DNA of 64,000 nucleotides, taken from positions 25,585,307 through 25,649,306 of the forward strand of contig OZ038321.1 of assembly GCA_964035795.1 (NCBI GenBank). The letters are read 5' to 3'. Source of the DNA: Pterobdella sp. o SKG-2022. Lineage: Eukaryota > Annelida > Clitellata > Hirudinida > Piscicolidae. Below, piece after piece: positions 51,901 through 64,000 of the stretch (the stretch's first letter is position 1; every line of letters starts with the position of its first letter). The position numbers were made by a program, and so were the translations under genes. The notes under the pieces were generated by a model. It was not told the origin of the DNA, searched no databases, and saw only the letters and a list, made by a program, of their open reading frames with translations.

Positions 51901-53557
51901 TAGCCTTTTCGATACCTATGTATTCATAGTAGTTGAGTTTAGATTTTCAATTTGAAAAATAATACTACACGTAATATTTTTTAAATTGAAAGCCCAAAAA
52001 GAAGCTTGTATTAAATTTTTTGTAGCCGGCAGTCAACTTCTTTTGTAAGCAAAACGTTTAAAAATTAAATTCTTTACCAGAAAGTCGCTTAAAAACCTGA
52101 AACATAAAATAGAAAAAAGTAGTTTTTCAATATTTTTTTCTCAAACTCGCCAAAACATACTAGTTTCGATTTTTGTATGATAATGACAATTTCTTCGATA
52201 TTCATTCTGTTTATTTTTTAATTTCCATTTATATAGGGCACTTCTTCATTTTTATCTCATTATTTTCCATCAAAATAAACATAAATTGTTTATTTTATGA
52301 TTCTAACCATTCAATTCACTTTTTTATTTTTTAATGATTATATCATTTTTGTTTTTCACATTGTGTTAATATTATTTTCATTATTATTATTATTAATTTT
52401 CCTACTTTTTCATTATTATTTTTTATTTTTATTGTTATTATTATTGTTATTGTTGCTAAGCAATCTTGTGGGATTAGCGGGCCTTGTTGTTTATCATTAT
52501 AACTCCTCATCAAACTCTGCTTGCAACAGTTATTTATTATTAGTATTTTATTGTTTCGTTTTTGCTATTATTACTTCTATAATTAAGATTTTGTCGTCGT
52601 TTCCATTTTTTATGTTACGAATGTAAGCCTTCATCATGTTTCCATTAATTGTAATTTTTAAAAATTCAATTACTCAAAAAACATCAAAACATATCTAAAA
52701 AGTTGGGTTCTAATTTCCGATTTTTTCCATGATTTTCAACGCTGTTAAATTTTTTTAAATTTCTCAATCATTTTTTCAGTTTTTCTATTGTTTTACTTTG
52801 GGTGATGGAAATCATTTTTCAAGAACGCTAACGTTGATGGAAATAATATTTTATTTTAAAAACCTTTGTTGTGTTGATCTAAAAATATTTTCTATACTTA
52901 GGTTGCTGAACGGACTTTGTATTATAAAGAAGCTCTATTCAAGTAATTTCCTCAACCTAATCATCATCTTTTTCATCGCCATCATCTTCATCATCATCAT
53001 AACCTTGATTGCTTATTTATTATCAGCGGTATTTTCATTTGTAATTTTAGGTAGGAATAATAAATAATTTCTCATAAGTAATTGTGGCAAAATTGCGGGT
53101 CATAAAGCAAGCTTTTTCAAATTATGACGTCATACACTTTAGTGCTTTATATCCGTGAAAAAAAAATTATTTTCATTTTTTTTTGTTGTCAACACAATTT
53201 GCGTCAAAGTGATTTTGTATCAACTGAAATAAATCATGTGAAATTTACACTAGTCTCTGAAGTAATCATATCGAATAAATGAGAAGATTAAAATAATTAT
53301 TCTTGTTACCATTACAAAATACGAAACAATAATCAATTCAAATGTTTGAGAATAAATATTATTTTTAATACAAACTAATAATTAATATTTTAATACAAAA
53401 TATACAATACAGCTATTAATCTTTTTACTATTGACAGTATTTTTTAGTAGTAAAAAAAACAATAAGTGATGAGATTTTGAACGGAATATAATTTTCAAAC
53501 TATTGCATATCAAATGTGTTTACGATAATGATTGAAATGAGTTATGGAAAAAAAAGA

Positions 53558-53716
53558 CGTTGAACATCATATGTCCAAGGTACAGCTCTTTTTGGCTAGT
53601 GTTGTGAACTCACAAAAGTCATTATAGTCAAGGCCCTCATTTACATAAGTGATCTACCAGAGGTTGGTTAGTCACAGTTCCCAAGCAGCATTGACCAGTG
53701 TGAGTTTTCCTATGCC
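53558..53716 (+). repeat. Dispersed 160-bp repeat, copy 2
   Basis: Aligns along its length with 49018-49180 (shared GTTGAACATCATATGTCC, TTACATAAGTGATCTACCA, GGTTGGTTAGTCAC, GTGTGAGTTTTCCTATG) with scattered substitutions and small gaps. Confidence 0.85.
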
Positions 53717-53719
53717 TCT

Positions 53720-56700
53720 GGGATGTACCATAGGAGACGTAGGGGGGAATGGATTTAATGAGTATAAAAATGGGGGAGGTAATGGTGAGAATAATAATAA
53801 TAATAATAATAGATAACCTTAATTATAGAAAAAAGAAAAAAAATAAAGATAGCAATAAAACTTTAGGTGAATTGAATAAATATAAATAGGAAAAATAATA
53901 ATTATAATATCAATAAAATACTAATAATAAAAATAATAAGAAAAAGATAATATAAAGTGAGCTTCCACTTTTGCAGGGATTAAAGTTTTACACTTTCATT
54001 ATTTTCAATAAAAAAAATAAGAATAAAAAACAACATTAAGAGGATTATTATTCATATTTTTGAAATTTTATGCTTGTGATATTGAAGTAGTGAACCAAAA
54101 AGAAAAGAATAAACCCTATAAGGTTATTAGCTTGGGGATTTAAATGCATCGCAAAATCAATGAAGGACTGCCTCACGAAACGCTTTGAGATGAGATAATA
54201 AAAATCATTTGATATATATCTTTTATATCTATTAATAGAAGGTCATTAATAAGCATATGTCTCAATGAAGTTGAAGACAATGATGATAAGGTAAGATATT
54301 CTTACGAAAAGCTTTGTGTAATAAGTTTCTCAATAAACTATAGTGTTTGTTTCTATTATAATGGTGATGAGGAAATGAGTTTTGTTTTTAGTACGACGAT
54401 TTGTGTTTCACAAAATTAATAATGATTTTGCAAAAATATAATACTTTGTTTATCTGCTTTCATTTTGAGTTATTATCAATATTGAAATTAAAAAAGTAAA
54501 AATTGAATTATCAATGTGGATATAAAAATAGGAAAAAGATTGTTAACATTGAGAAAAGACAATGAAATAGAGTAATGAAGAAAATGATAGATGAGCTGAA
54601 AATCAAGTAAAAAATATTGGCTTTTGATTTTTCCAAGCAATTATTTTTTATAAGTGTTTCCCATTTTATTAAAGTCATTTACGTTTTTTTCATTTTTCAT
54701 GCTGTTTTGATTTTTAGGTCCTTTTTTTAGTATTTCCGCTTATAGTATTTTTTTGAATATTATCATTATTTTTAATTTCATTTTTAGAAGCAATAAACTT
54801 TTTATGCATATTTTAAGAATCGTTTTTGTAATGAAAGATTACGCGAGTTTGGTCGCCAAAATTACCTAACTTAATTTTTCATTATTATTTTTGTTATTTT
54901 TATTTTTTTTATTATTATCATTATTATTTTGTTTATAATAATGATTATTGTCTTATTTCCAATATTATATGAATGAGATTCCAGAAGGCCATGAGAGATG
55001 GCTGGAAAATAAGTGATGTTCTGTGATGCTAAAAGGTTTCATGTTGATTTTCTCTTTCATTCTAGTTTTAGTTTAGTTTTTGAAGATTTTCGAAAAAATT
55101 AATGTTTTCTAAACCTACAACAGTAGTTGGCACCACGTCTTTTGCTTTTTTCCTTGCATGTATATCTGTGACTTTCTAAGTTTTAAAGCTGGTTCGGTGG
55201 TTGGGAAAACTTTGGTCATTCGTTTATTTTTATGAAAAAATATTAGTATTTTTTTATGAAATTTTTTATTATTATTGAAAATCTTTCCAAAATTTTAAAT
55301 TTGTTTTGAATTATTCTATTTTCATCAAACTCTAGGATTTTTGCTCAATTCAATTTCATCAACTTTTTCAAGATTTTGCAAACTTTTGAAACTTGTAAAT
55401 CCATAGCTTTTTTCATCCATACGTCTTTACAAGTTATAGGTGTTTCTGAAACAAATCTTGTCGGTGAATTGTACAACGTATAAATATTTTAACAGTACTA
55501 ATAGTCTTTTTAAACTTTTACTTTTTCTTTCATTGATTGGAGTTTGACTCTCGAACAATCAGAGAGCTGCTGATTATTTAAGAGGATGTACCGGGAGTTG
55601 ATAAAGTAGCTTACATTTGTAATATCAATTTTATTCAATTCTATTTTAAGAAATAATCAAAATTTAAATTTTTAGAAAGTTTTTTTGTTTTTTTAATGGA
55701 AAAAATAAAAATATAAGTTCAAGTACTGTTAAAATTATTTTGGTTTCAAAAATTCATAATTGTCATTTATTTTTTTAAAATTCCTACTAAAACAAACATA
55801 ATTTTAAAAAAATTATTTTAAAAAACTGGGGAAAAAAAAGAAAACTCAAAACATATACTTGAAATAATTAAAAAAGATTTGAAAAAAAAATTCCACAAAT
55901 TTTTGGAAGATCCAAAAAAATTAGAACTCACTCGAAGTTATCACAAAAAAATTTTTCTATTTAAAAAATAAATTCTCAAAATATCGCAGTATTTTAGTTG
56001 TTTTTCAGCAGAAAAACGGTTGAGGTACCATTTGTCAAACAGAAGAACGCAGAGAATTAAAAGGCTAAAAAATATCCACATAATTTTTCAAAAATTTTTT
56101 TTCGTTTGTGGAAATATCATTAAAGTTTGAATATTTGGAAACAAATATTAAAAATCAAGAAATTAAATAAGAAATGAACAGCTCTGTCCAATTAAAAATA
56201 ATCTTCGAACATTTTTAGTTTTTTTTTGTTTTCTACATTAATTAAAATTTTGATGCTCTATTTCAATGTTTTTCAACTCATTTATTGACCATATTGGATA
56301 ATTTTTCCTTTTTCATTATTACACCATCATCTATTTTGCTGTATTTACTTCTTCATTGTTTCAGCTTTGTCTTTCACTGGTTGTTTTTGGGAGTATTATT
56401 GTTGTCATTTTTGTTGATGTTATCCATGTTTTTCAAAGTATTATGGATAGTTTCATTTTGATTAATATTAGTGAAATTCAACATATCTTTGTCATTTTTA
56501 TTTTTATTACATTTTTTCAACTATTACCATTTTTTATAGTCATCATTGCTAGCATTTTTTGGATTGTTTTACGCAGTTTTCTATTGTATCAATAATTGTT
56601 ATCACTGTCCCAATTCATAGTATTCTTATTATTTTTATTTTATTTTGTTATTATTATTGTTTCAATTGCTTTATTAGAATTCTATTTGTAGTATTCTTGT

Positions 56701-59700
56701 TATTTTTATTTATGTATTTGTCATTATTCACGGTTCTTGTCACAAGGTTCCATGTTTTTGACAGTGATAAATCTTGTCAAGTTTCAGTCGTAATCATTAT
56801 TTATTTTTAGTTTGTTTTGTTAATTTTTTTTGTTTCATTATTTTTCTTCGTTTTCATTTTTTTATCATGGTTTTAATTTTTGTTTATCTCCGTTTTATTT
56901 TATACACCACTTGATAATGTAAACTGACCTTGCAAAACTCTTTGTGATTTTAAAACGATTCCTTCGTTTGATTGCTAATTTTATATATTTATTTTCATTT
57001 ATTTTTATATCAATATATCATGTTTTTCGTTATAGTATTCAGTCCAATGTCATTTCAAATTTTTTTTAAACACTCTTTCCAAATATATTACCATATATCA
57101 ACCGTTTAGCTTTTAAAAGTTCAACTGTACGGTGACAAAAAAGTTTTTCAATATTTTTTTATTTCATCTTTGAATTTTAATAAAAACTCCTTTGTGAAAA
57201 ATTTTCTGTTAGGTAATAAAATTTTCTAAAAAACTCAGTGATAAAAATAAAAATCGTCACCCTCCTACAGTTTTCAGAAATTATAGCACTACTACAATCT
57301 CTATACAAATAAAGTTCCAGCTTTCAATTGCGCGCCATCAGCCTGAAACTCTCATAACTCCTACATCCACTTGATTTCAATATTTCCCCAACTCGCTCAT
57401 GCACTCAATGAATTCCCATGTACATTTTTTATGACAACGTCTCCGACACGAGTAAACTGTGAAAAGCATGCTACGTGAATGAATTTATGATGTCGAGTCT
57501 TGATGTAAAAGGAGCTAGTCTCTTCAAAAACTTAAATAAATACCATAAAACCCAAAATTATACGTTTTCTGTGAATAAAATAAGGATAACGATGAAAAAG
57601 ACGATACAATTCAATTTGATGGAGTAGAACGGCTTAATAAAAATAATCATAAAAAAACAAAAACTTAGATAAAGATGGTAAAAAGCTTTTGTTACAAATG
57701 GTTTATTGCTTAGAAACTCCAAAATTCATTTTCCCAACAAAAAACTAGATGATGAGTCATAGTTTTGTAAAACTAAATTTGATTCTGATGCATGTTATTT
57801 TGCAGTTCTCAGTTGTTTAAAAAAAGTGTCTCACTTACAAAATCACACACTCACTTGACAGAGAAAAAGACAAAGGAAGGAAGAAAAAAAACACAAACAT
57901 CGTAAGACTTGGTGACGTCATTGTTCTGTGAGGATGATAGTAATCAGTAATTAAGTAAATTCAATATTAACATCAAAAGATTCAGAAAAAAACTTTAAAG
58001 CAAAACATATATGGTTGAAATGGCAAGCGCTGAAAAAGCAAAAAAAGGTGTGGTCATGAAAAAAACAGATGTACTAAGGTGTCAATCAGAATAAGAAAAA
58101 AAAAATAAATATAAATAATAATAACATTGATTATAACAAAAGGAATGAAAATGGTTAAAGAGAATAATACTAATGATGATGGATAAGATGAAGTTACTAA
58201 TGAAAAAACTAATTAAATGAAATGGGAAAAAATCATTAGATTATAATGATAGTACAAAAATGAATCAAGAATGATATAAAGATGAGTTAAAACATAGAAA
58301 AAATAAAAAAAAAGTGAAAAATTAATATTGATACTAAAAAAAGACGGTGAAAAAAAAGTGGAAAAACAAAAAGAGTAGTGTAAAAGTACCAAAGAAAAAA
58401 ACTATAAACAAAATAAATAGTGGTAGAAGAGGAATAATAGCAGGAAAGCAAAAATGCAGTGGAATCTTTGAGATATAAATAATAACCTGAGTACTATGAA
58501 GCTGATATAAAAATTATGGCAACACACCTAAATCTCAACACTAAATCAATTTCTGCACTTTCCATCGTTCTTATTACCAGCCTGTTTTTTTGTTTTGTTT
58601 GTTTAGCTTGTTTTTTTATGTTTTCCATGCTGTGTTTTTATTTTTATAACCAGTGTTGTTATTTTTTTTATTTTTAGTTTAATTTAAATTTTTTGTCATT
58701 TTTGTTTTGAAGTTATAATTTTCAAACTCATAATAGTATCTTATCTTTTATTATTTAATATATATTTTAAGTAATTATTATTTGCTCAGTATTTTTTTTT
58801 CAAATCTTAACATTATTTTTTAATACATTTGATAACAAATATAACAAAAAAAAATTGAAATCTGTATAATAAGTTAAAATGCTGAATTATTTGAAAAAAG
58901 TTTTTAGACACCAACTCAGTAAAAACAAGGAGTATATCAATCAAACAGAGTCTGTGAATCTATTTAAACATTTTTTTAGAAAACTTTCAAAAAACAGTCA
59001 AAATTTAAAAAAAAAATATTCGCAAAAAACTCTATGAACACATTAAATTTTATAAAAACATTAACTCAAATACAAAGTTTCAGAATTTGTTTGAAAGAAA
59101 AAATACTCATAACTGTTTTCACTGTGATACATAAACTAGCAAATCTATCGTTTCTTAGTCTTTGAAGGTAGGTTCATAAATAAACTAAAGCAATTAAAAA
59201 ATTTTTTTTAAATAAATGAAATGAAGAATCTTTTTAATCTTTTATCACCATGTTTCTCACATTTCTCATCATTTTTGATTTACTATGCATGAATATTTCT
59301 ATGATTTCATTTTTTTTTTCGATAATTATTTTTTCACGTCATATAGATATACTTGTTGAAATGTGTGTGGAATTCTAAAGATATGGTTTCCGCCTTTAAT
59401 ATGGAAAAAATAAATTGTGTTAATTTTCATTTATATTGTTTTTTTCCATTTTTTATCATTTATTCTATTGTTTTGATTTTTTCAATCATTATCATGATTT
59501 TTGTTGTTTTTATTCTTTCCATATAAACTTTTAATAACAAGCAGTGTTTTTTTTGCTTCCTCTAATGATACTTTCATTATGTTTTTGAAGTTTCAAACTT
59601 AGCATCTAGTTTTCAATAGTAAATTACAAACTGTTTTTTTTTTTTCATTAATCCCAGCAACTTGATCATATTTTCAACATCAGTTATTTTTTCCATTAAT

Positions 59701-62700
59701 ATGATACTTATTATTTTTTTATATTCACATTCTTTTTTATTATTTCTATTTTTTCATCGTTGTTATTAGTCACAGCGAAGCAATAACAAACTCAAAATTG
59801 TCAAAACCGTTGCAAGGTGTCAAAAGTGCTTTCGTCATCATTATCAACACTTAATACTCCTTTTTTATTTTTCCTTATTTCAATCTTTTCACATTATTTT
59901 TTTAGTTTTTTTTTGTTGTTTTATTCTTTAATATTCTTATTTTACTTCATTTATTTTATTGGTTTATTCACTATCACTGTTGTAGCATGGAACATTTGAA
60001 CCATTCAAAAAATAACAGCTCAAGTTAAAGCTGAAACAAAACCTTTCAACTAATTATTCAAAAAATCAATTTTCCAAAACAAACAGATTTGGAACAACAA
60101 ATTTTTTCAATAAAAAGTTGAATTGAAACCACCACAACCATGAGACACCACGTACCCATGGATCTGTTTCAAGATCGTTAACATTTCTTAGAGCTTCATG
60201 GTTCAATATTTTTATTGCATTTTTTAAATGTCAGCCCCTAAACAATGAGAATGAAAAAACAATTTTTACAAGAGTAATGATTATCGTTCATAGAACGCAA
60301 TAACGATTCCCTGCATAACGATGTAAAATAATTGAACCCGAAGTTGTAAATGATAATGAAAGTTATGAGAACTATCAAATAGCACACAGATAGGATGTAT
60401 TTTTCGATTCCACATTGAAATGATTACAGTCTTTACATGATTTGTTATGTTCCTTTTATGTTGTGATGTGTTACGTTCAAATCTAAGGGCTACAACGAGC
60501 AAGTGTACATTGGAATCCGAAAAAATTCTACAAGACAAGTGATGTAGTCTTATCATCAAGTGCTTAAAATATTTTCACAAAGAAAATACAATACTCAACC
60601 AAGTTGAAACTTGAGTTAGAAAGTATACATAAAAATAAAACGCAGAGCTTTGTGGAAACATTCTTATGAGAAGGTAGTTGAAAAAGTAAGATCAAAATTA
60701 TACTCCGAGTTCAAGTTTTCTATAAATATTTTTGTAAACTAAAAAAATAAAAAAAAGCAAAAGAACTAGCATCAAATACTATTATAAAAACACTCAGAGA
60801 AATCAAAAAAAAAAGTAGTTGTCTCTATTTTTTGTGAAGATAAAACTCGAAAATAAAAAAGACAGCTCCATTTGAAAAATAACATTAGATTTCGATTATA
60901 CCAATTATGAATATGATTGAAAAAACTCAAAAAAAAGATAGAAAACACAATTCAAATCAAATATTTATATAAACTGCACAGCACGGAGCTTTTTGTGAGT
61001 TTAATTCGCATTATGATTAATACATTCATATTTTGATATATTCTATTTATAGTTATATTATAAACAGTTATAAATAGGAAACATGATTACATAACATAAA
61101 AGACATTACGATTAAAGTAACGTATGAGATGAAAGTGGCATTAAAGCTAAAAATTATTAGGCCACATCTTAGGTGAGCTGTGGAGAGATTTTTTACAGTG
61201 AATAAACTCATGAAAAGTGAAATTTTAGCATTTTTTTCGTAGTTTTTTTGTTTGTTTCTTTTTTTTAATTGTGTAATTAATATTCAAACAGAGAAAATGA
61301 GGTAAAAATTTCCGGCAAGTTTTTGACTTCAGTTGACATAGTTTTCAATGAAGATGCAAAAGAGATAATAAATGCAACAATGAAAAAATCAAAAAAAGAT
61401 GTAGTAAAAAAAGTAAAAATAAGAATATTCAAAATTCTTTCATATCAAACGGTTTTAAATTAAAATTTGCATTTTTGGTTAATAAACACTTTTATATTTT
61501 TTAGTTATAAACTTTAAATAGTTCTGAAATTGTTCAAACTTTTCGGAAATTTTTGAGTGATTTACATCTTTGAGTATTCCAGATGGCACGGAAAACTCAA
61601 ATAAAAAGGTTTGTGTTTGTAACATTGAAGATAAAATTTTTCACTTATTTAATATTTATAGCTGCAAAAAAATTCAAAAAGATAGACAAATTTAATGTTT
61701 TGAACGCTTGAAAAGAATTAAAAGGCTTAAATAATGGGTGTGCATGGATTTGAAAAACATTGATTTATGAAACTATTTTGACGGAATTATATATTGTGAA
61801 ATTAAATAAATTAAGATGACAAGAAAAGAAGAGAAAAACGTGAAAAAACTTTGTAGAAGGAGAAGAGGGTAAGAAGAAAAAATGCTGCAACAGGTTGCAA
61901 TTGAAAAAATCTTCAAGATAATGTCAATAAAAATAACTATTATCTCTAGTATTATTGTTTTTTTTTGTTTTATTTTTTTTATTATTTGAAACTTTCATTT
62001 TTTTTTTCAATTTTGAAGAATTAGAAAGTCATTATTTCATTTACCTCTCGATGGCTCAAAGGATTTCTAAGCCCAAACCAACATCATCTTTTTTTTTGGC
62101 GTTTATTATTTGTTTATTATTTCACTTTTCTTACCATCGATCAAGTGTTTTCTTTGTTTTAATTATCGTTGCATATAACCAAGAAACATGTCGAAGAATT
62201 TTTTTCAAAGAAATTATATGTATGTATTATTTATGTTATTATTTTTGGTATATATAATTATTTCCATTCATAAATAATTTTTCGTTGATTTAGTGCAATA
62301 TTTTTCGATATATATTTGTAAAGCAACAATTTTCATTTATTATTTTGAGTTTTTTTTCTTTAAATTTTACAAAAAACTTTAGATTTTCTTAATCCTTCAG
62401 ATCTTTCCTATATTCGAATATATAAACAAAATTTATCTTACAAGCATCAAATTTTAAGTTTTTCTTATCATTTTAAATTCAGTTTTCCGATTATCAACTT
62501 GTTTTCAAACATCCTTTTCCATTTTTTTTACAGAGTAGGATTCTCGAATAGAAAAACTATTTGATTTTAATATTCAAAAACATTTTGAAATATTCCGTAT
62601 TCCGCTCGAAGCAAAACAGAGATTAATTTTTTATCGTATATATATGTAATTTTCCATTATTATTGAAATTATTTTGAATTTATTTTTTCTATTGTTTCAA

Positions 62701-63200
62701 TTTTAAATAAAAAATCACAAGTTTTATTTTTTTTGGATAGAAAACGTTTTGCGCAGCCTTTTATATGACGTCAGGACGCACATGGACATACATACACGAA
62801 CACACATACACATACATACATACATACACGTACATGTAAACACACCTACAAAATCAAACACACACACATACACACAAGCATGAAACTAACCAATCATTTT
62901 CAAAATTCAAAATGAGTTTTTATAAAAAACTTAGATTATATTTCAAAAAAATAATTTTGAAAAAAAAAATTTTTTTTTTTGAAATAACCTTTATGAACTA
63001 ATCAAATTTAGTTGAAATGAGATTAAACTTTGTAGCAGTGGAATTTTATTTGAATTAAACATAATGAATATGAAACGAGAAAAATATATTTCAACTTGAG
63101 AAACAAAAATTCAAAACACTGTTAAGAACATTTGAACTCAACAATTCAAACTCCAAGTGAAGAGCATTATCTTCATCTCACCACAAGATGCTGAACGTTC
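53720..63200. other. AT-rich 3' part of window
   Basis: Mostly A/T-rich with copies of the AAGCTT motif (54284, 56907, 57436, 60650, 60979). Small GC-richer islands at 55127-55190 (TTVVGTTSFAFFLACISV readable), 57320-57375 (LSIARHQPETLITPTST readable) and 60281-60559 could hide exons, but none has convincing borders. Confidence 0.4.
62785..62880 (+). repeat. CACATA/CATA tract
   Basis: ACATACATACATAC and CACACACATACACAC words, an imperfect CA/CATA microsatellite. Confidence 0.8.
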
Positions 63201-63295
63201 TACCTCTCTAAAATGCTGACATGGATCTTGGAACAGAAACCAGCTATACTTTACAACGTGACTCTTTTTGTGAGACTACTGCAACCCTAATCATC

Positions 63296-63372
63296 TCTAT
63301 CATCTCCACTATCATCATCATCATCGCCCTCATTATCATCATCATCATCATTATCTTCATCATCATCATAAC
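63296..63372 (+). repeat. ATC trinucleotide tract
   Basis: ATCATCATC words. The frame from 63221 to 63541 reads through it as an isoleucine-rich hydrophobic run with ordinary residues on both sides (ETSYTLQRDSFCETTATL before, GFEQQFSHLEHSQTFQ after). It is more likely repeat than a true membrane exon, but see the findings. Confidence 0.75.
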
Positions 63373-64000
63373 AGTTGGTTTCGAGCAACAATTTTCCCAT
63401 CTCGAACATTCCCAAACTTTCCAAACCTTTCAAAAGCCTTCAAGAGTCTTCAAAAAAAATATTTCACTACAAGAATCTTTAGGAGTTTACAAAGTTATAA
63501 GCTTAATAAAAACTCAGCCGACCACTGGAGTAAAAGGGTAGAGATTCCTTACTTCCAAAATACATTCTCTAAGGATGAGCCATTGGAAACTCACTCAAAT
63601 TTCTAAGCTATAGATTACAAAAGCTAGCTTGTCTGCGTTGTATGGTCTACCACAAGATCAGTACCACACACTCCATGATGTGAGTTAGACTCGCAAGAAG
63701 CTTTGTCTTTTAATGAACTTCGTGAAAAGTGTTTTTGTGTTGAGTAATGTCTTCTAGGCTTAGAAAATCATCGACACCGGTAGTTCAGGTTAATAATATT
63801 TCTTTTATTATGAACAACGATTTGTTTTGTTTTAGATGTTTTCAATTTTTTATGCATTTTTTTATTTCTATGTTTGTTCTTAATATTTTTATCCTAAAGC
63901 TTTTTTTTAATTTTTAATTGACATCTGTTTGTTCGTTAGAGTTAATTACGTAAATATTGCAAGATAAAAATCCTACATAAAATAATACCAATTTGGCAAA

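Overview
The window is animal (metazoan) nuclear DNA, not bacterial or viral. By eye it is roughly three-quarters A+T. It has large introns with GT-AG borders, extremely long pure microsatellites, a decayed non-LTR retrotransposon and a decayed Tc1/mariner transposase. The one gene that can be read with confidence encodes a SUEL-type lectin domain joined to a CUB domain, an extracellular combination typical of animals. I cannot name the species; an invertebrate is likely.

Gene A (minus strand, 30829 to 10824) is the main result. Four exons join with matching intron phases: 30829-30527 (SUEL/rhamnose-binding-lectin domain), 29200-29011 (first half of a CUB domain), 21284-21106 (second half) and 11413-10824 (last CUB residues, a serine-rich then asparagine/lysine-rich tail, and the stop). 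The introns are 1,326, 7,726 and 9,692 bases. The 5' exons (signal peptide) were not found and should lie above 30829. The last intron carries a LINE copy (17215-14655, minus) with a large internal deletion in the endonuclease, frameshifts and a changed reverse-transcriptase catalytic residue.

Regions: 1-10.8 kb is mostly AT-rich noncoding DNA with a LINE scrap near 4.5 kb and two candidate exons near 7.8 and 10.0 kb. 10.8-30.8 kb is gene A, with introns holding the LINE, fold-back elements, a 120-bp duplication, a 20-bp minisatellite and (TG)n blocks. 31-36 kb holds a decayed unclassified element, hairpin elements and a 98-bp perfect palindrome. 36.3-39.2 kb is a 2.9-kb minisatellite with a 16-bp unit. 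41.7-42.5 kb is pure (CTAT)n and 46.1-47.0 kb pure (TAG)n. Between 44.2 and 48.75 kb four short plus-strand stretches look like exons of an unidentified gene B. At 50.68 kb a TATA box precedes an ATG followed directly by a splice donor (gene C, first exon only). 51.1-51.9 kb is a Tc1/mariner relic. The rest to 64 kb is AT-rich with copies of short dispersed repeats.

A short dispersed motif (CACGAAGCTTTT, a spacer, then ACATTATCAAGTGA) recurs at about ten places on both strands, and a 160-bp element occurs at 49.0 and 53.6 kb. These look like uncatalogued repeat families of this genome. Most long open frames in the window are translations of simple repeats and are not listed as genes.
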